Origin: Ewingella sp963519305
Lineage (GTDB): Bacteria; Pseudomonadota; Gammaproteobacteria; Enterobacterales; Enterobacteriaceae
Direction: 5' to 3'
DNA length: 64,000 bases
Assembly: GCA_963519305.1 (NCBI GenBank)
Contig: CAUQMS010000014.1
Span: 60,846-124,845, forward strand
Position numbers and translations under genes: made by a program. Shown in pieces: positions 52,326-61,561 of the stretch (positions within the stretch are counted from its first letter, which is position 1; every line of letters starts with the position of its first letter). Below the pieces are notes generated by a model. It had not been told where the DNA came from, made no database searches, and saw only the letters and a program-made list of their open reading frames with translations.

Positions 52326-54044
52326 ATGGAGATGTTGTCAGGAGCCGAGATGGTCGTTCGATCGTTGATCGATCAGGGCGTTAAACACGTATTCGGTTAT
52401 CCCGGCGGAGCGGTGTTGGATATCTATGATGCCCTGCACACGGTCGGCGGGATTGATCATGTGCTGGTGAGACATGAACAGGGCGCTGTTCATATGGCTG
52501 ATGGTTATGCCCGCGCCACCGGCGAAGTCGGCGTGGTGCTGGTGACTTCAGGTCCCGGCGCAACCAATGCCATCACCGGTATTGCCACGGCCTATATGGA
52601 TTCCATTCCGCTGGTGGTGCTATCAGGTCAGGTCCACAGTTCCCTGATTGGCTACGACGCCTTCCAGGAATGCGACATGGTGGGGATCTCCCGCCCGGTG
52701 GTGAAACACAGCTTCCTGGTTAAACGTGCAGAAGATATTCCGACTGTGCTTAAAAAGGCATTTTATCTGGCATCCACTGGCCGTCCTGGTCCGGTGGTGG
52801 TCGATCTGCCAAAAGACGTGGTTAATCCGCAGATTAAATTGCCTTATGCCTATCCGGAACACGTCAGCCTTCGATCTTATAATCCGACCGTGCAGGGCCA
52901 CCGCGGACAGATTAAACGCGCGTTGCAAACCCTGCTGGCAGCGAAAAAACCGGTGCTGTACGTAGGCGGCGGTGCGATCAATTCAGCGTGCCATGCCGAA
53001 GTGTTAGAACTGGCGGAAAAACTGAATCTGCCGGTAACCACTTCCCTGATGGGGCTGGGTGCATTCCCGGGAACGCATCGTCAAAGCGTTGGTATGTTGG
53101 GTATGCACGGGACTTATGAAGCCAACATGACCATGCATAACGCCGACCTGATTTTCGGCGTAGGCGTGCGCTTTGATGACCGTACAACGAACAATCTGGC
53201 AAAGTACTGCCCGAATGCCACCATCATGCACATCGATATCGACCCGACGTCGATCTCCAAAACGGTGAGTGCGGATATTCCTATCGTTGGCGACGCCAAA
53301 CAGACCCTTGAGCAGATGCTCGAACTGTTGGCCCAAAGCGATGAGAAGCAGGAATATGACGCACTGCGCGACTGGTGGCAGAGCATCGAACAGTGGCGCG
53401 CCAAAAATTGCCTCGGCTATGACAAAAACAGCGGCACCATTAAGCCTCAGGCGGTCATTGAGACACTGCACCGTCTGACCAAGGGGGATGCCTACGTCAC
53501 CTCTGATGTCGGCCAACACCAGATGTTTGCAGCGCTGTACTACCAGTTTGATAAACCGCGTCGATGGATAAACTCCGGTGGCCTCGGCACGATGGGCTTT
53601 GGTTTACCGGCCGCACTGGGTGTGAAATTGGCTCTACCTGATGAAACGGTTATTTGCATCACCGGTGACGGCAGTATTCAGATGAACATTCAGGAGCTTT
53701 CAACGGCGCTGCAATACGATTTGCCTGTGATCGTGGTCAACCTGAACAATGGTTATCTCGGCATGGTGAAACAGTGGCAGGATATGATCTATTCAGGCCG
53801 CCACTCCCAGTCTTACATGCAGTCACTGCCGGACTTTGTCAAACTGGCGGAAGCGTACGGGCACGTGGGTATTGCTATCCGTACCCAGGATGAACTGGAA
53901 AGTAAACTGGCATTGGCGCTGGAACAGAAAAACCGCCTGGTATTTGTGGATATCAGCGTGGATGAAACAGAACACGTTTATCCTATGCTCATCCGTGGCG
54001 GTGCGATGGACGAAATGTGGCTAAGCAAAACGGAGAGGACCTGA
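52326..54044 (+). CDS. ilvI: Acetolactate synthase isozyme III large subunit
   Basis: A 572-residue thiamin-diphosphate enzyme making acetolactate and acetohydroxybutyrate for valine, leucine and isoleucine. The N-terminal domain holds the cofactor-activating Glu51 in VRHEQGAVHMADGYA; the C-terminal domain has the ThDP/Mg motif ITGDGSIQMN followed by NNGYLGM. TGGAGG lies 7 bases before the ATG at 52326, although the frame is open to 52200. It makes the 2-oxoisovalerate precursor used by LeuA. Confidence 0.97.
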   Translation: MEMLSGAEMVVRSLIDQGVKHVFGYPGGAVLDIYDALHTVGGIDHVLVRHEQGAVHMADGYARATGEVGVVLVTSGPGATNAITGIATAYMDSIPLVVLSGQVHSSLIGYDAFQECDMVGISRPVVKHSFLVKRAEDIPTVLKKAFYLASTGRPGPVVVDLPKDVVNPQIKLPYAYPEHVSLRSYNPTVQGHRGQIKRALQTLLAAKKPVLYVGGGAINSACHAEVLELAEKLNLPVTTSLMGLGAFPGTHRQSVGMLGMHGTYEANMTMHNADLIFGVGVRFDDRTTNNLAKYCPNATIMHIDIDPTSISKTVSADIPIVGDAKQTLEQMLELLAQSDEKQEYDALRDWWQSIEQWRAKNCLGYDKNSGTIKPQAVIETLHRLTKGDAYVTSDVGQHQMFAALYYQFDKPRRWINSGGLGTMGFGLPAALGVKLALPDETVICITGDGSIQMNIQELSTALQYDLPVIVVNLNNGYLGMVKQWQDMIYSGRHSQSYMQSLPDFVKLAEAYGHVGIAIRTQDELESKLALALEQKNRLVFVDISVDETEHVYPMLIRGGAMDEMWLSKTERT

Positions 54045-54046
54045 TC

Positions 54047-54538
54047 ATGCGCCGGATTTTATCAGTACTGCTGGAGAACGAATCGGGCGCGCTGTCACGC
54101 GTTGTTGGACTTTTCTCCCAACGTGGTTACAACATTGAAAGCCTGACCGTCGCCCCGACCGATGACCCGACCTTGTCTCGTATGACGATTCAAACCGTAG
54201 GTGACGCCAAGGTCCTTGAGCAGATCGAAAAGCAACTGCATAAACTGGTCGATGTGTTACGTGTCAACGAACTGGTACAGGGCGCGCACGTCGAGCGTGA
54301 AATTATGCTGGTTAAGCTACAGGCGTCTGGCTATGGCCGCGAAGAAGTTAAACGATCTACCGAGATTTTCCGCGGGCAAATCGTAGATGTCACGGCAACG
54401 CTTTACACGGTACAACTGGCCGGAACCAGCGACAAACTCGATGCTTTCCTGGCCTCTGTTCGCGACGTGGCGGAAATCGTCGAAGTCGCCCGCTCCGGTG
54501 TTGTCGGTGTTTCACGTGGTGACAAAGTGATGCGCTAA
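54047..54538 (+). CDS. ilvH: Acetolactate synthase isozyme III small (regulatory) subunit
   Basis: A 163-residue regulatory subunit with an N-terminal ACT domain (RRILSVLLENESGALSRVVGLFSQRGYNIESL) that binds valine for feedback inhibition, and a C-terminal domain of the ALS small-subunit family. The ATG at 54047 follows the ilvI stop by two bases with GGAGAGG upstream; the frame is open to 54017. Confidence 0.97.
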   Translation: MRRILSVLLENESGALSRVVGLFSQRGYNIESLTVAPTDDPTLSRMTIQTVGDAKVLEQIEKQLHKLVDVLRVNELVQGAHVEREIMLVKLQASGYGREEVKRSTEIFRGQIVDVTATLYTVQLAGTSDKLDAFLASVRDVAEIVEVARSGVVGVSRGDKVMR

Positions 54539-54877
54539 TCAGATGCCTGTTTCGCCAACGTGCTTATAACGGCGATACGATGCACTGCACTCAAAAGCCC
54601 AACCTCAGGTTGGGCTTTTATTTTTCGCCACAGGCTGAAGGCGGGTAGAACAGGTATCAGTGTTGCAGGTGAAACGATTCGGTAAAACACCTTGCTCAGC
54701 AAGGTCTTCTGCGGTTAGATAACGACAGTTTAATTAATCATTTCGTCTTTCCGGCTGCGCAATGCGTGTATTCAGGAGGGGCAAAAGAGAGCAGAAAGCG
54801 CCTTTGGCTGTCAATGTGACGGTCAATTCTACGGCCTGCTGCACTTCACTTTACGAGCAAAGAAAGGGGTTCTCTCG
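54539..54877. other. Gap between ilvH and cra
   Basis: 339 bases. The first part holds the ilvIH terminator; the rest has no gene and presumably contains the cra promoter, which I cannot place exactly. Confidence 0.5.
54593..54625 (+). terminator. Intrinsic terminator of ilvIH
   Basis: AGCCCAACC (54596-54604) pairs with GGTTGGGCT (54608-54616), flanked by AAA and a T-rich tail. Confidence 0.88.
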
Positions 54878-55882
54878 GTGAAACTGGATGAAATCGCGAG
54901 GTTAGCGGGCGTTTCGCGGACTACCGCCAGTTATGTGATTAACGGCAAAGCGAAGCAGTATCGTGTCAGCGATAAGACAGTTGAAAAAGTGATGGCTGTC
55001 GTGAAGGAACATAACTACCACCCGAATGCTGTTGCCGCCGGTTTACGTGCTGGCAGAACCCGTTCCATCGGGCTGGTGATCCCTGATCTTGAGAATACCA
55101 GCTATACCAAAATCGCCAATTATCTCGAACGGCAGGCCCGCCAGCGCGGCTATCAGCTGCTGATAGCCTGCTCAGAAGACCAGCCTGACAACGAAATGCG
55201 CTGCGTGGAACATCTCCTGCAACGCCAGGTCGATGCGATCATTATTTCCACTTCTCTGCCACCGGAACATCCCTTTTACCAGCGCTGGGCCAATGACAAC
55301 TTCCCTATCATCGCACTGGATCGTGCGCTAGACCCTGAACATTTCATCAGCGTTGTCGGAGCAGACCAGGAAGATGCGTTGATGCTGGCACAAGAGCTGC
55401 GTTCATTCCCCGCTGAATCGGTTCTGTATCTTGGCGCTCTGCCTGAGCTTTCCGTCAGTTTCCTGCGTGAGCAGGGATTCCGTCAGGCCTGGGCCGACGA
55501 TACCCGTGAGCCGCAATATCTTTATGCCAACGCCTATGACCGTGAATCGGCGGGTATCGCTTTTGCTGAATGGCTGCAAACGCATCCTATGCCGCAAGCG
55601 CTTTTCACTACATCTTTCCAGCTGTTGCAGGGCGTAATGGATGTTACCCTTAAGCAGCAAGGTCGTTTGCCGGTCGATTTAGCGATTGCGACGTTTGGCG
55701 ATAACGAGCTGCTCGATTTCCTCGAGTGCCCGGTTCTGGCGGTGGCGCAACGCCATCGCGATGTGGCCGAGCGCGTACTTGAACTGGTGCTGGCGTGCCT
55801 TGATGAACCGAAGAAACCGAAGGCCGGCCTGACACGCATTCGCCGTAATCTCTTTCGCCGCGGACGCTTAAGCCGCAAGTAA
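54878..55882 (+). CDS. cra: Catabolite repressor/activator Cra (FruR)
   Basis: A 334-residue LacI-family regulator that controls glycolysis and gluconeogenesis and is released by fructose-1-phosphate or fructose-1,6-bisphosphate. The N-terminal motif MKLDEIARLAGVSRTTASYVINGKA is the Cra-specific helix-turn-helix; the C-terminal domain contains DAIIISTSLPPEHPF and ends in a basic tail (RRGRLSRK). The start is GTG with AGGGG 8 bases upstream. Its fructose-phosphate effectors make it a plausible indirect overseer of the PTS/isomerase locus at 1-6 kb, but no Cra box was identified there. Confidence 0.96.
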   Translation: MKLDEIARLAGVSRTTASYVINGKAKQYRVSDKTVEKVMAVVKEHNYHPNAVAAGLRAGRTRSIGLVIPDLENTSYTKIANYLERQARQRGYQLLIACSEDQPDNEMRCVEHLLQRQVDAIIISTSLPPEHPFYQRWANDNFPIIALDRALDPEHFISVVGADQEDALMLAQELRSFPAESVLYLGALPELSVSFLREQGFRQAWADDTREPQYLYANAYDRESAGIAFAEWLQTHPMPQALFTTSFQLLQGVMDVTLKQQGRLPVDLAIATFGDNELLDFLECPVLAVAQRHRDVAERVLELVLACLDEPKKPKAGLTRIRRNLFRRGRLSRK

Positions 55883-55898
55883 TGTCACTAAAGTCTAA

Positions 55899-55930
55899 GA
55901 CGGGCTGAGTTGAGACAGAGCCCGTCGTTT
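55899..55930 (+). terminator. Probable terminator of cra
   Basis: GACGGGCT (55899-55906) pairs with AGCCCGTC (55919-55926), followed by a short T run. Confidence 0.7.
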
Positions 55931-56485
55931 AACTTTCTCCATTCTGAATGATATTTTTGCAAAAACGCGCCTAAAAAATAAGCCATAACTTCATAAAGGG
56001 TATTTTGAGAAATATCTTAATACATGAATTATTAGCAAATGTTTTCCAGCCTTATTTCCCTGATATAAATTGCCCAATCAATTTTAAAAATACGTTAATA
56101 CGGACTTTAAAAGTGCTGTAGAATTCAGGCCGTCATTTTGACGAGGTTTCTGGCATTTTGACTTTAGAGTAAAAAAACGCGTTAAAGGCTTGTAGCATGC
56201 GGCCTGACAATAAGTGTGAAGTCGTTTTAGCAGTCAGTGTCGAAAAAGAAGTCAGAATTTCATTTCGACGACAAACAGGTTAAGAAATGAGAGATCGATA
56301 GCAGAAGAATACAAATAGCTAAATAATGTTCAATTTGATTTTTTTTTAATCATCATTATTTTTTCTACGAAATTTCCTCAACTAATCATGATGTTATTTT
56401 CTATTCCGCGACGTAAAACCCCTTCCTCATTGCAATGTGTCTTCCGGATGCGTTGTAAATATTGGCAAACCGCCTCCGCTCTGGC

Positions 56486-56515
56486 TTGACAAGGTTTTAA
56501 AACCATCCGTAAACT
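56486..56515 (+). promoter_or_regulatory. Pmra promoter of the division/cell-wall cluster
   Basis: A perfect -35 TTGACA (56486-56491) and -10 TAAACT (56510-56515) separated by 18 bases. The segment CCGTAAACTC...AGTGGGAA matches the E. coli mra promoter. Confidence 0.82.
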
Positions 56516-56522
56516 CTTTTAA

Positions 56523-56548
56523 GTGGGAATTTGTGGAGGAAAGTGGTG
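56523..56548 (+). promoter_or_regulatory. MraZ-binding repeat boxes
   Basis: Three GTGG-type boxes at 10-base spacing: GTGGGA (56523), GTGGAG (56533) and GTGGTG (56543), each separated by four bases. They lie just downstream of the promoter, the place where MraZ binds its own operon in E. coli. The third box deviates most. Confidence 0.75.
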
Positions 56549-56576
56549 ATTAAGGTCATAGAGGGGTAGATCGGTC

Positions 56577-57035
56577 ATGTTTCGTGGCGCGACGATGGTT
56601 AACCTCGACAGCAAAGGGCGACTTGCCGTACCCACCCGATATCGGGATTTGCTGAGCGAAGAATCGCAAGGTCAAATGGTTTGCACCATAGACCTCCATC
56701 ACCCGTGCCTCCTCCTTTACACCCTGCCTGAATGGGAAGTTATCGAACAAAAATTGTCCCGTCTGTCGAGCATGAATCCTGTAGAGCGCCGTATTCAGCG
56801 CCTGCTGCTGGGACATGCGAGTGAATGTCAGATGGATAACGCCGGGCGACTGTTAATCGCAACCACGTTGCGTCAACATGCCGGGTTAGCCAAAGAAGTG
56901 ATGCTGGTTGGGCAGTTCAACAAGTTTGAACTGTGGGATGAACAGACCTGGTATCAACAAGTTAAGGAAGACATTGACGCTGAACAATCGTCTCAGGAAC
57001 CGCTTTCTGACCGATTACAGGACTTGTCACTATAA
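56577..57035 (+). CDS. mraZ: MraZ, transcriptional regulator of the dcw cluster
   Basis: A 152-residue protein with two AbrB/SpoVT-like half-domains, each carrying the family DxxGR motif: DSKGRLAVPTRYR near residue 11 and DNAGRLLIATTLRQHA near 85. It forms rings and represses its own operon through GTGG repeats. It is first gene of the division/wall cluster, with rsmH two bases downstream. Confidence 0.97.
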   Translation: MFRGATMVNLDSKGRLAVPTRYRDLLSEESQGQMVCTIDLHHPCLLLYTLPEWEVIEQKLSRLSSMNPVERRIQRLLLGHASECQMDNAGRLLIATTLRQHAGLAKEVMLVGQFNKFELWDEQTWYQQVKEDIDAEQSSQEPLSDRLQDLSL

Positions 57036-57037
57036 GC

Positions 57038-57979
57038 ATGGTTGAAAATTATAAGCACACATCCGTTTTGCTGGATGAGGCCGTGAATGGCCTGAACATT
57101 CGCCAGGACGGAATTTACATCGATGGAACCTTTGGCCGTGGTGGCCATTCGCGTCTGATTCTGTCCCAACTTGGGCCGGACGGACGCCTGATTGCTATCG
57201 ATCGTGACCCTCAGGCTATCAAGGCCGCAGAAGCGATTGACGATCCCCGTTTTTCCATTATTCATGGTCCTTTTTCAGATTTAGCGCAATACGTTCAAGA
57301 CCGCGGTCTTGAACGCAAGATTGATGGCGTACTGCTGGATCTGGGTGTTTCTTCCCCGCAATTAGACGACGCCGAACGTGGCTTCTCCTTCATGCGCGAC
57401 GGACCACTAGATATGCGCATGGACCCCACGCGGGGTTACTCCGCTGCCGAATGGTTGATGAAAGCGGAAGAAGAGGACATTGCCTGGGTATTGAAAACCT
57501 TTGGTGAAGAACGTTTTGCCAAACGTATTGCCCGCGCCGTCGTTGAACGCAATCGGGAACAACCCATGACGCGTACCAAAGAACTGGCGGATCTCATAGC
57601 CAATGCGTCCCCGTTCCGCGAAAAGCATAAGCACCCGGCGACCCGCAGTTTTCAGGCGATCCGTATCTACATCAACAGTGAACTGGAAGAGATCGAACGC
57701 GCGCTTGATGGTGCACTCGAGATTCTGGCAACGGACGGGCGCCTGTCCGTGATCAGTTTCCACTCGCTGGAAGACCGTATCGTGAAACGCTTTATTCGTC
57801 AGCACAGCCGTGGTGCGCAGGTTCCCGCCGGGATCCCGATGACCGAAGCACAGATTGCTGAACTGGGCGGCCGCTCCCTGAAGCCGGTCGGCAAAATGAA
57901 GCCTTCTGACGCAGAAGTCTCTGAAAACCCACGTGCCCGCAGCTCAGTATTACGCTTCGCCGAGAGAACGGCACTGTGA
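57038..57979 (+). CDS. rsmH: 16S rRNA (cytosine(1402)-N(4))-methyltransferase
   Basis: A 313-residue methyltransferase (MraW) acting on C1402 in the decoding centre of 16S rRNA. Motifs: GTFGRGGHSRLIL (SAM loop, about residues 31-43), LLDLGVSSPQLDDAERGFSF, and SFHSLEDRIVKRF. Its stop overlaps the ftsL start (GTGA). Confidence 0.97.
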   Translation: MVENYKHTSVLLDEAVNGLNIRQDGIYIDGTFGRGGHSRLILSQLGPDGRLIAIDRDPQAIKAAEAIDDPRFSIIHGPFSDLAQYVQDRGLERKIDGVLLDLGVSSPQLDDAERGFSFMRDGPLDMRMDPTRGYSAAEWLMKAEEEDIAWVLKTFGEERFAKRIARAVVERNREQPMTRTKELADLIANASPFREKHKHPATRSFQAIRIYINSELEEIERALDGALEILATDGRLSVISFHSLEDRIVKRFIRQHSRGAQVPAGIPMTEAQIAELGGRSLKPVGKMKPSDAEVSENPRARSSVLRFAERTAL

Positions 57980-58296
57980 TTGGTAATGAGCGTCATGGGC
58001 TGGTGGGGGTTATCACCAGTGACATTTTGCGCAATGGCAAGATCCCGATGATTTTGCTAATTGCGGTATTGGTCAGCGCCATTTTTGTTGTGACCACGTC
58101 TCACAAGACCCGCTTACTGACAGCGCAAAGAGAGCAACTGGTACTGGAAAGAGATGCGCTGGACATTGAGTGGCGCAACCTGATCCTTGAAGAGAACGCC
58201 CTCGGCGATCACAGCCGCGTAGAACGCATCGCAACGGAGAAATTGCAGATGCAACATGTTGATCCATCGCAAGAAAATATTGTGGTTCAACCTTAA
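57976..58296 (+). CDS. ftsL: Cell division protein FtsL
   Basis: A 106-residue bitopic division protein with one membrane helix (about residues 24-42) and a periplasmic coiled coil that is almost identical to E. coli (LLTAQREQLVLERDALDIEW and following). It assembles with FtsB and FtsQ and activates FtsWI. The start is GTG overlapping the rsmH stop; no earlier start codon is in frame, so the cytoplasmic tail is about 15 residues shorter than the 121-residue E. coli protein. Confidence 0.95.
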   Translation: MIGNERHGLVGVITSDILRNGKIPMILLIAVLVSAIFVVTTSHKTRLLTAQREQLVLERDALDIEWRNLILEENALGDHSRVERIATEKLQMQHVDPSQENIVVQP

Positions 58297-58323
58297 AATG
58301 CTCATGGAGAAGATAAGCAACTG

Positions 58324-60087
58324 ATGAAAGCAGCGCGCAAAACGAAGTTAAAACGTCCTGAAGATCAAGCCAGCTTTATCAGCTGGCGTTTTGCGTTGCT
58401 GTGCGGCTGCATTCTTCTCGCGCTGGTAGGCTTGATGTTGCGGGTAGCTTATCTGCAGGTTATCAATCCAGATAAACTGGTCAAAGAGGGCGATCTGCGT
58501 TCACTGCGAGTACAAACCATTGAGACCTCGCGTGGCATGATCACCGATCGCGCCGGGCGGCCTTTGGCCGTCAGTGTGCCGGTCAATGCGATCTGGGCCG
58601 ATCCGAAAGAGATCAACGACCGCGGTGGTATCACGGTAGATACCCGTTGGAAAGCCCTGTCTGATGCGTTAAACATTCCTCTTGATCAACTCTCAGCCCG
58701 CATCAACGCTAACCCGAAAGGACGCTTTGTTTATCTGGCGCGTCAGGTTAATCCCTCGATTGGCGAGTACATCCACAAGCTGAAACTCCCCGGTATATCG
58801 CTGCGTCAGGAGTCCCGCCGTTATTATCCCGCAGGGCAGGTGACAGCACATGTTATCGGCGTGACCAACATCGACGGTCAGGGCATTGAAGGCGTGGAAA
58901 AGAGCTTTGACCGCTGGCTGACCGGTAAGCCGGGCGAACGTACCATCCGTAAAGATCGCTTCGGGCGCGTAATCGAAGATATCTCATCGGTGGACAGCCA
59001 GGCTGCGCACAACCTCGCTCTGAGCATCGACGAACGTTTACAGGCTCTGGTTTATCGCGAACTGAACAACGCCGTGGCGTTCAACAAAGCAGAATCAGGC
59101 ACGGCGGTGCTGGTGGATGTACAGACCGGCGAAGTGCTGGCGATGGCCAACAGTCCGTCTTACAACCCGAATAATTTGCCGGATACGCCAAAAGAAGCCA
59201 TGCGTAATCGCGCCATAACAGACATTTTCGAGCCAGGTTCTACCGTCAAACCGATGGTGGTTATGACTGCGCTTAAAAACGGTGTGGTGAAAGAGAATAG
59301 CGTTCTCAATACTCTGCCGTACTACGTTAATGGCCACGAAATCAAAGACGTGGCCCGATACCCTGAGCTTTCGGTGACGGGTGTCTTACAGAAGTCGAGT
59401 AACGTCGGTGTTTCAAAAATGGCGTTAGCGATGCCGTCCGCAGAACTTGTAGATACTTACTCGCGATTCGGATTGGGAAAACCGACCAATTTGGGGCTGG
59501 TTGGAGAAAGCAGTGGCTTATACCCTAAAAAACAACGGTGGTCTGACATAGAGAGGGCCACCTTCTCTTTCGGCTACGGGCTAATGGTGACTCCACTTCA
59601 GTTAGCGCGTGTCTATGCAACGATCGGCAGTCTTGGCATTTACCGCCCCTTGTCGATCACCAAAGTTGATCCTCCGGTTTCTGGCGAACGCATCTTCCCT
59701 GAACCCCTGGTACGTACAGTGGTTCACATGATGGAAAGCGTGGCATTACCGGGCGGAGGCGGCGTGAAGGCCGCCATCAAAGGCTACAGAATTGCGATTA
59801 AAACCGGTACTGCGAAGAAAGTCGGCCCGGACGGAAAATATGTTAATCGCTACATCGCTTATACCGCTGGCGTAGCACCGGCCAGCAACCCGCGCTTTGC
59901 GCTCGTGGTGGTCATCAATGACCCTCAGGGCGGTAAATATTATGGTGGTGCCATTTCAGCGCCAGTCTTCGGTGCCATCATGGGCGGCGTACTGCGCACC
60001 ATGAACATCGAACCTGATGCACTGACCGCCAGTGAAAATGACTCAATAGTTAACAATCAAAAAGAGGCTTCAGGTGGCAGATCGTAA
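58324..60087 (+). CDS. ftsI: Peptidoglycan D,D-transpeptidase FtsI (PBP3)
   Basis: A 587-residue septal transpeptidase, target of aztreonam and cephalexin. A single N-terminal membrane anchor (about residues 20-42) is followed by a PBP dimerisation domain and the transpeptidase domain with the active-site Ser306 in GSTVKP, the SSN motif in LQKSSNVG, and KTGT in IKTGTAKK. It is within one residue of the E. coli length and overlaps murE by 14 bases. Confidence 0.98.
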   Translation: MKAARKTKLKRPEDQASFISWRFALLCGCILLALVGLMLRVAYLQVINPDKLVKEGDLRSLRVQTIETSRGMITDRAGRPLAVSVPVNAIWADPKEINDRGGITVDTRWKALSDALNIPLDQLSARINANPKGRFVYLARQVNPSIGEYIHKLKLPGISLRQESRRYYPAGQVTAHVIGVTNIDGQGIEGVEKSFDRWLTGKPGERTIRKDRFGRVIEDISSVDSQAAHNLALSIDERLQALVYRELNNAVAFNKAESGTAVLVDVQTGEVLAMANSPSYNPNNLPDTPKEAMRNRAITDIFEPGSTVKPMVVMTALKNGVVKENSVLNTLPYYVNGHEIKDVARYPELSVTGVLQKSSNVGVSKMALAMPSAELVDTYSRFGLGKPTNLGLVGESSGLYPKKQRWSDIERATFSFGYGLMVTPLQLARVYATIGSLGIYRPLSITKVDPPVSGERIFPEPLVRTVVHMMESVALPGGGGVKAAIKGYRIAIKTGTAKKVGPDGKYVNRYIAYTAGVAPASNPRFALVVVINDPQGGKYYGGAISAPVFGAIMGGVLRTMNIEPDALTASENDSIVNNQKEASGGRS

Positions 60088-61561
60088 TTTGCGCGACCTA
60101 CTGGCGCCCTGGGTGAGTGATGCCCCAGACGTAGCGCTGAGAGAGTTGATTTTAGACAGCCGCGTGGCGGCTGCCGGAGATCTGTTCGTCGCGATTTCAG
60201 GCCATACCAACGACGGACGTCGTTTTATCCCACAGGCCATTGCTCAAGGTGTGGCTGCCGTGGTGGCCGAAGCTCAGGGTGAAAAAGAGCATGGTGCGGT
60301 ATGCCAGATGCATGGTGTGCCGGTCATTTATCTCGATAACCTCAATGTGTTGCTATCGGAACTGGCCGGGCGTTTTTACGCTGAGCCGGGTAAAGCATTA
60401 CGTCTGGTGGGTGTGACCGGCACCAACGGTAAAACCACCACCACTCAGCTTCTGGCTCAATGGGCGCAGTTGCTGGGGGAAACTGGTGCAGTGATGGGGA
60501 CCGTGGGCAATGGTTTACTGGATCAGGTTATCCCTGCTGAAAACACGACCGGCTCTGCGGTGCAGGTTCAACACGTCTTATCGGATCTGGTAAAACAAGG
60601 GGCGACTTTCGCCGCGATGGAGGTCTCCTCACACGGACTGGTTCAGCACCGCGTTGCGGCGCTGCCATTTGCAGCGGCAGCCTTCACCAACCTGAGCCGT
60701 GATCATCTTGATTACCACGGTGATATGCAAAACTATGAAGAGGCCAAATGGCAGCTCTTCGCCACGCATCAGGTGGGACAAAAAATTATTAATGCTGATG
60801 ATGACGTCGGGCTGCGCTGGCTGGCAAGACTGCCAGACGGCGTTGCTGTCAGCATGGAAGATAAAATCCCGGCGGGCTGGAAAGGCCGTTGGCTGGTGGC
60901 GCGTGCAGTCGACTATCACGACAATGGTGCCACCATAAATATCGACTCCAGCTGGGGTGAAGGTCAACTTGAAAGCCGTCTGATGGGAGCATTCAACGTC
61001 AGTAACCTGCTGGTGGCGCTGGCGACATTGCTGTCACTGGATTATCCGCTGGATTCATTACTGTCGACCGGTTCACAGTTACAGCCGGTGTGCGGGCGCA
61101 TGGAAGTCTTCAATGCGCCGGGTAAACCGACCGTCGTGGTGGATTATGCCCACACGCCAGATGCCCTCGAGAAAGCCCTTGCAGCAGCGCGTCTACACTG
61201 CAAAGGCCAGCTGTGGTGTGTCTTTGGTTGCGGCGGCGACCGTGACAAAGGTAAGCGCCCACTTATGGGCGGCATCGCAGAACAGTACGCCGATCGTGTG
61301 ATTGTGACTGATGACAATCCGCGTAGCGAAGAGCCGCGTGCGATTGTGGCCGATATTCTGGCCGGTTTGCTTGATGCAGGACGTGCACTGGAAATTCATG
61401 GCCGCACTGAAGCGGTGACCAGCGCCATCATGCAGGCTTCTGAGAATGACGTGGTGCTGATCGCCGGTAAAGGGCATGAAGATTATCAGCTGGTAGGCAA
61501 CCAGCGTCTGGACTACTCCGACCGTGTGACTGCTGCCCGCTTGTTGGGGGTGGTTGCATGA
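60074..61561 (+). CDS. murE: UDP-MurNAc-L-Ala-D-Glu:meso-diaminopimelate ligase
   Basis: A 495-residue Mur ligase that adds the third residue of the peptidoglycan stem peptide. The ATP loop is GVTGTNGKTTT near residues 113-123. The DNPR motif at residues 414-417 is the signature of enzymes specific for meso-DAP rather than lysine, as expected in a gram-negative. It starts at GTG inside the end of ftsI and overlaps murF by four bases (ATGA). The meso-DAP comes from the pathway that includes dapB at 9.9 kb. Confidence 0.98.
   Translation: MADRNLRDLLAPWVSDAPDVALRELILDSRVAAAGDLFVAISGHTNDGRRFIPQAIAQGVAAVVAEAQGEKEHGAVCQMHGVPVIYLDNLNVLLSELAGRFYAEPGKALRLVGVTGTNGKTTTTQLLAQWAQLLGETGAVMGTVGNGLLDQVIPAENTTGSAVQVQHVLSDLVKQGATFAAMEVSSHGLVQHRVAALPFAAAAFTNLSRDHLDYHGDMQNYEEAKWQLFATHQVGQKIINADDDVGLRWLARLPDGVAVSMEDKIPAGWKGRWLVARAVDYHDNGATINIDSSWGEGQLESRLMGAFNVSNLLVALATLLSLDYPLDSLLSTGSQLQPVCGRMEVFNAPGKPTVVVDYAHTPDALEKALAAARLHCKGQLWCVFGCGGDRDKGKRPLMGGIAEQYADRVIVTDDNPRSEEPRAIVADILAGLLDAGRALEIHGRTEAVTSAIMQASENDVVLIAGKGHEDYQLVGNQRLDYSDRVTAARLLGVVA

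Larger units (their letters stand above)
55883..56576. other. Long AT-rich intergenic region between cra and mraZ
   Basis: About 694 bases. It starts with a cra terminator, continues as very AT-rich DNA without a supported gene (55930-56400), and ends with the mraZ promoter. Confidence 0.6.
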
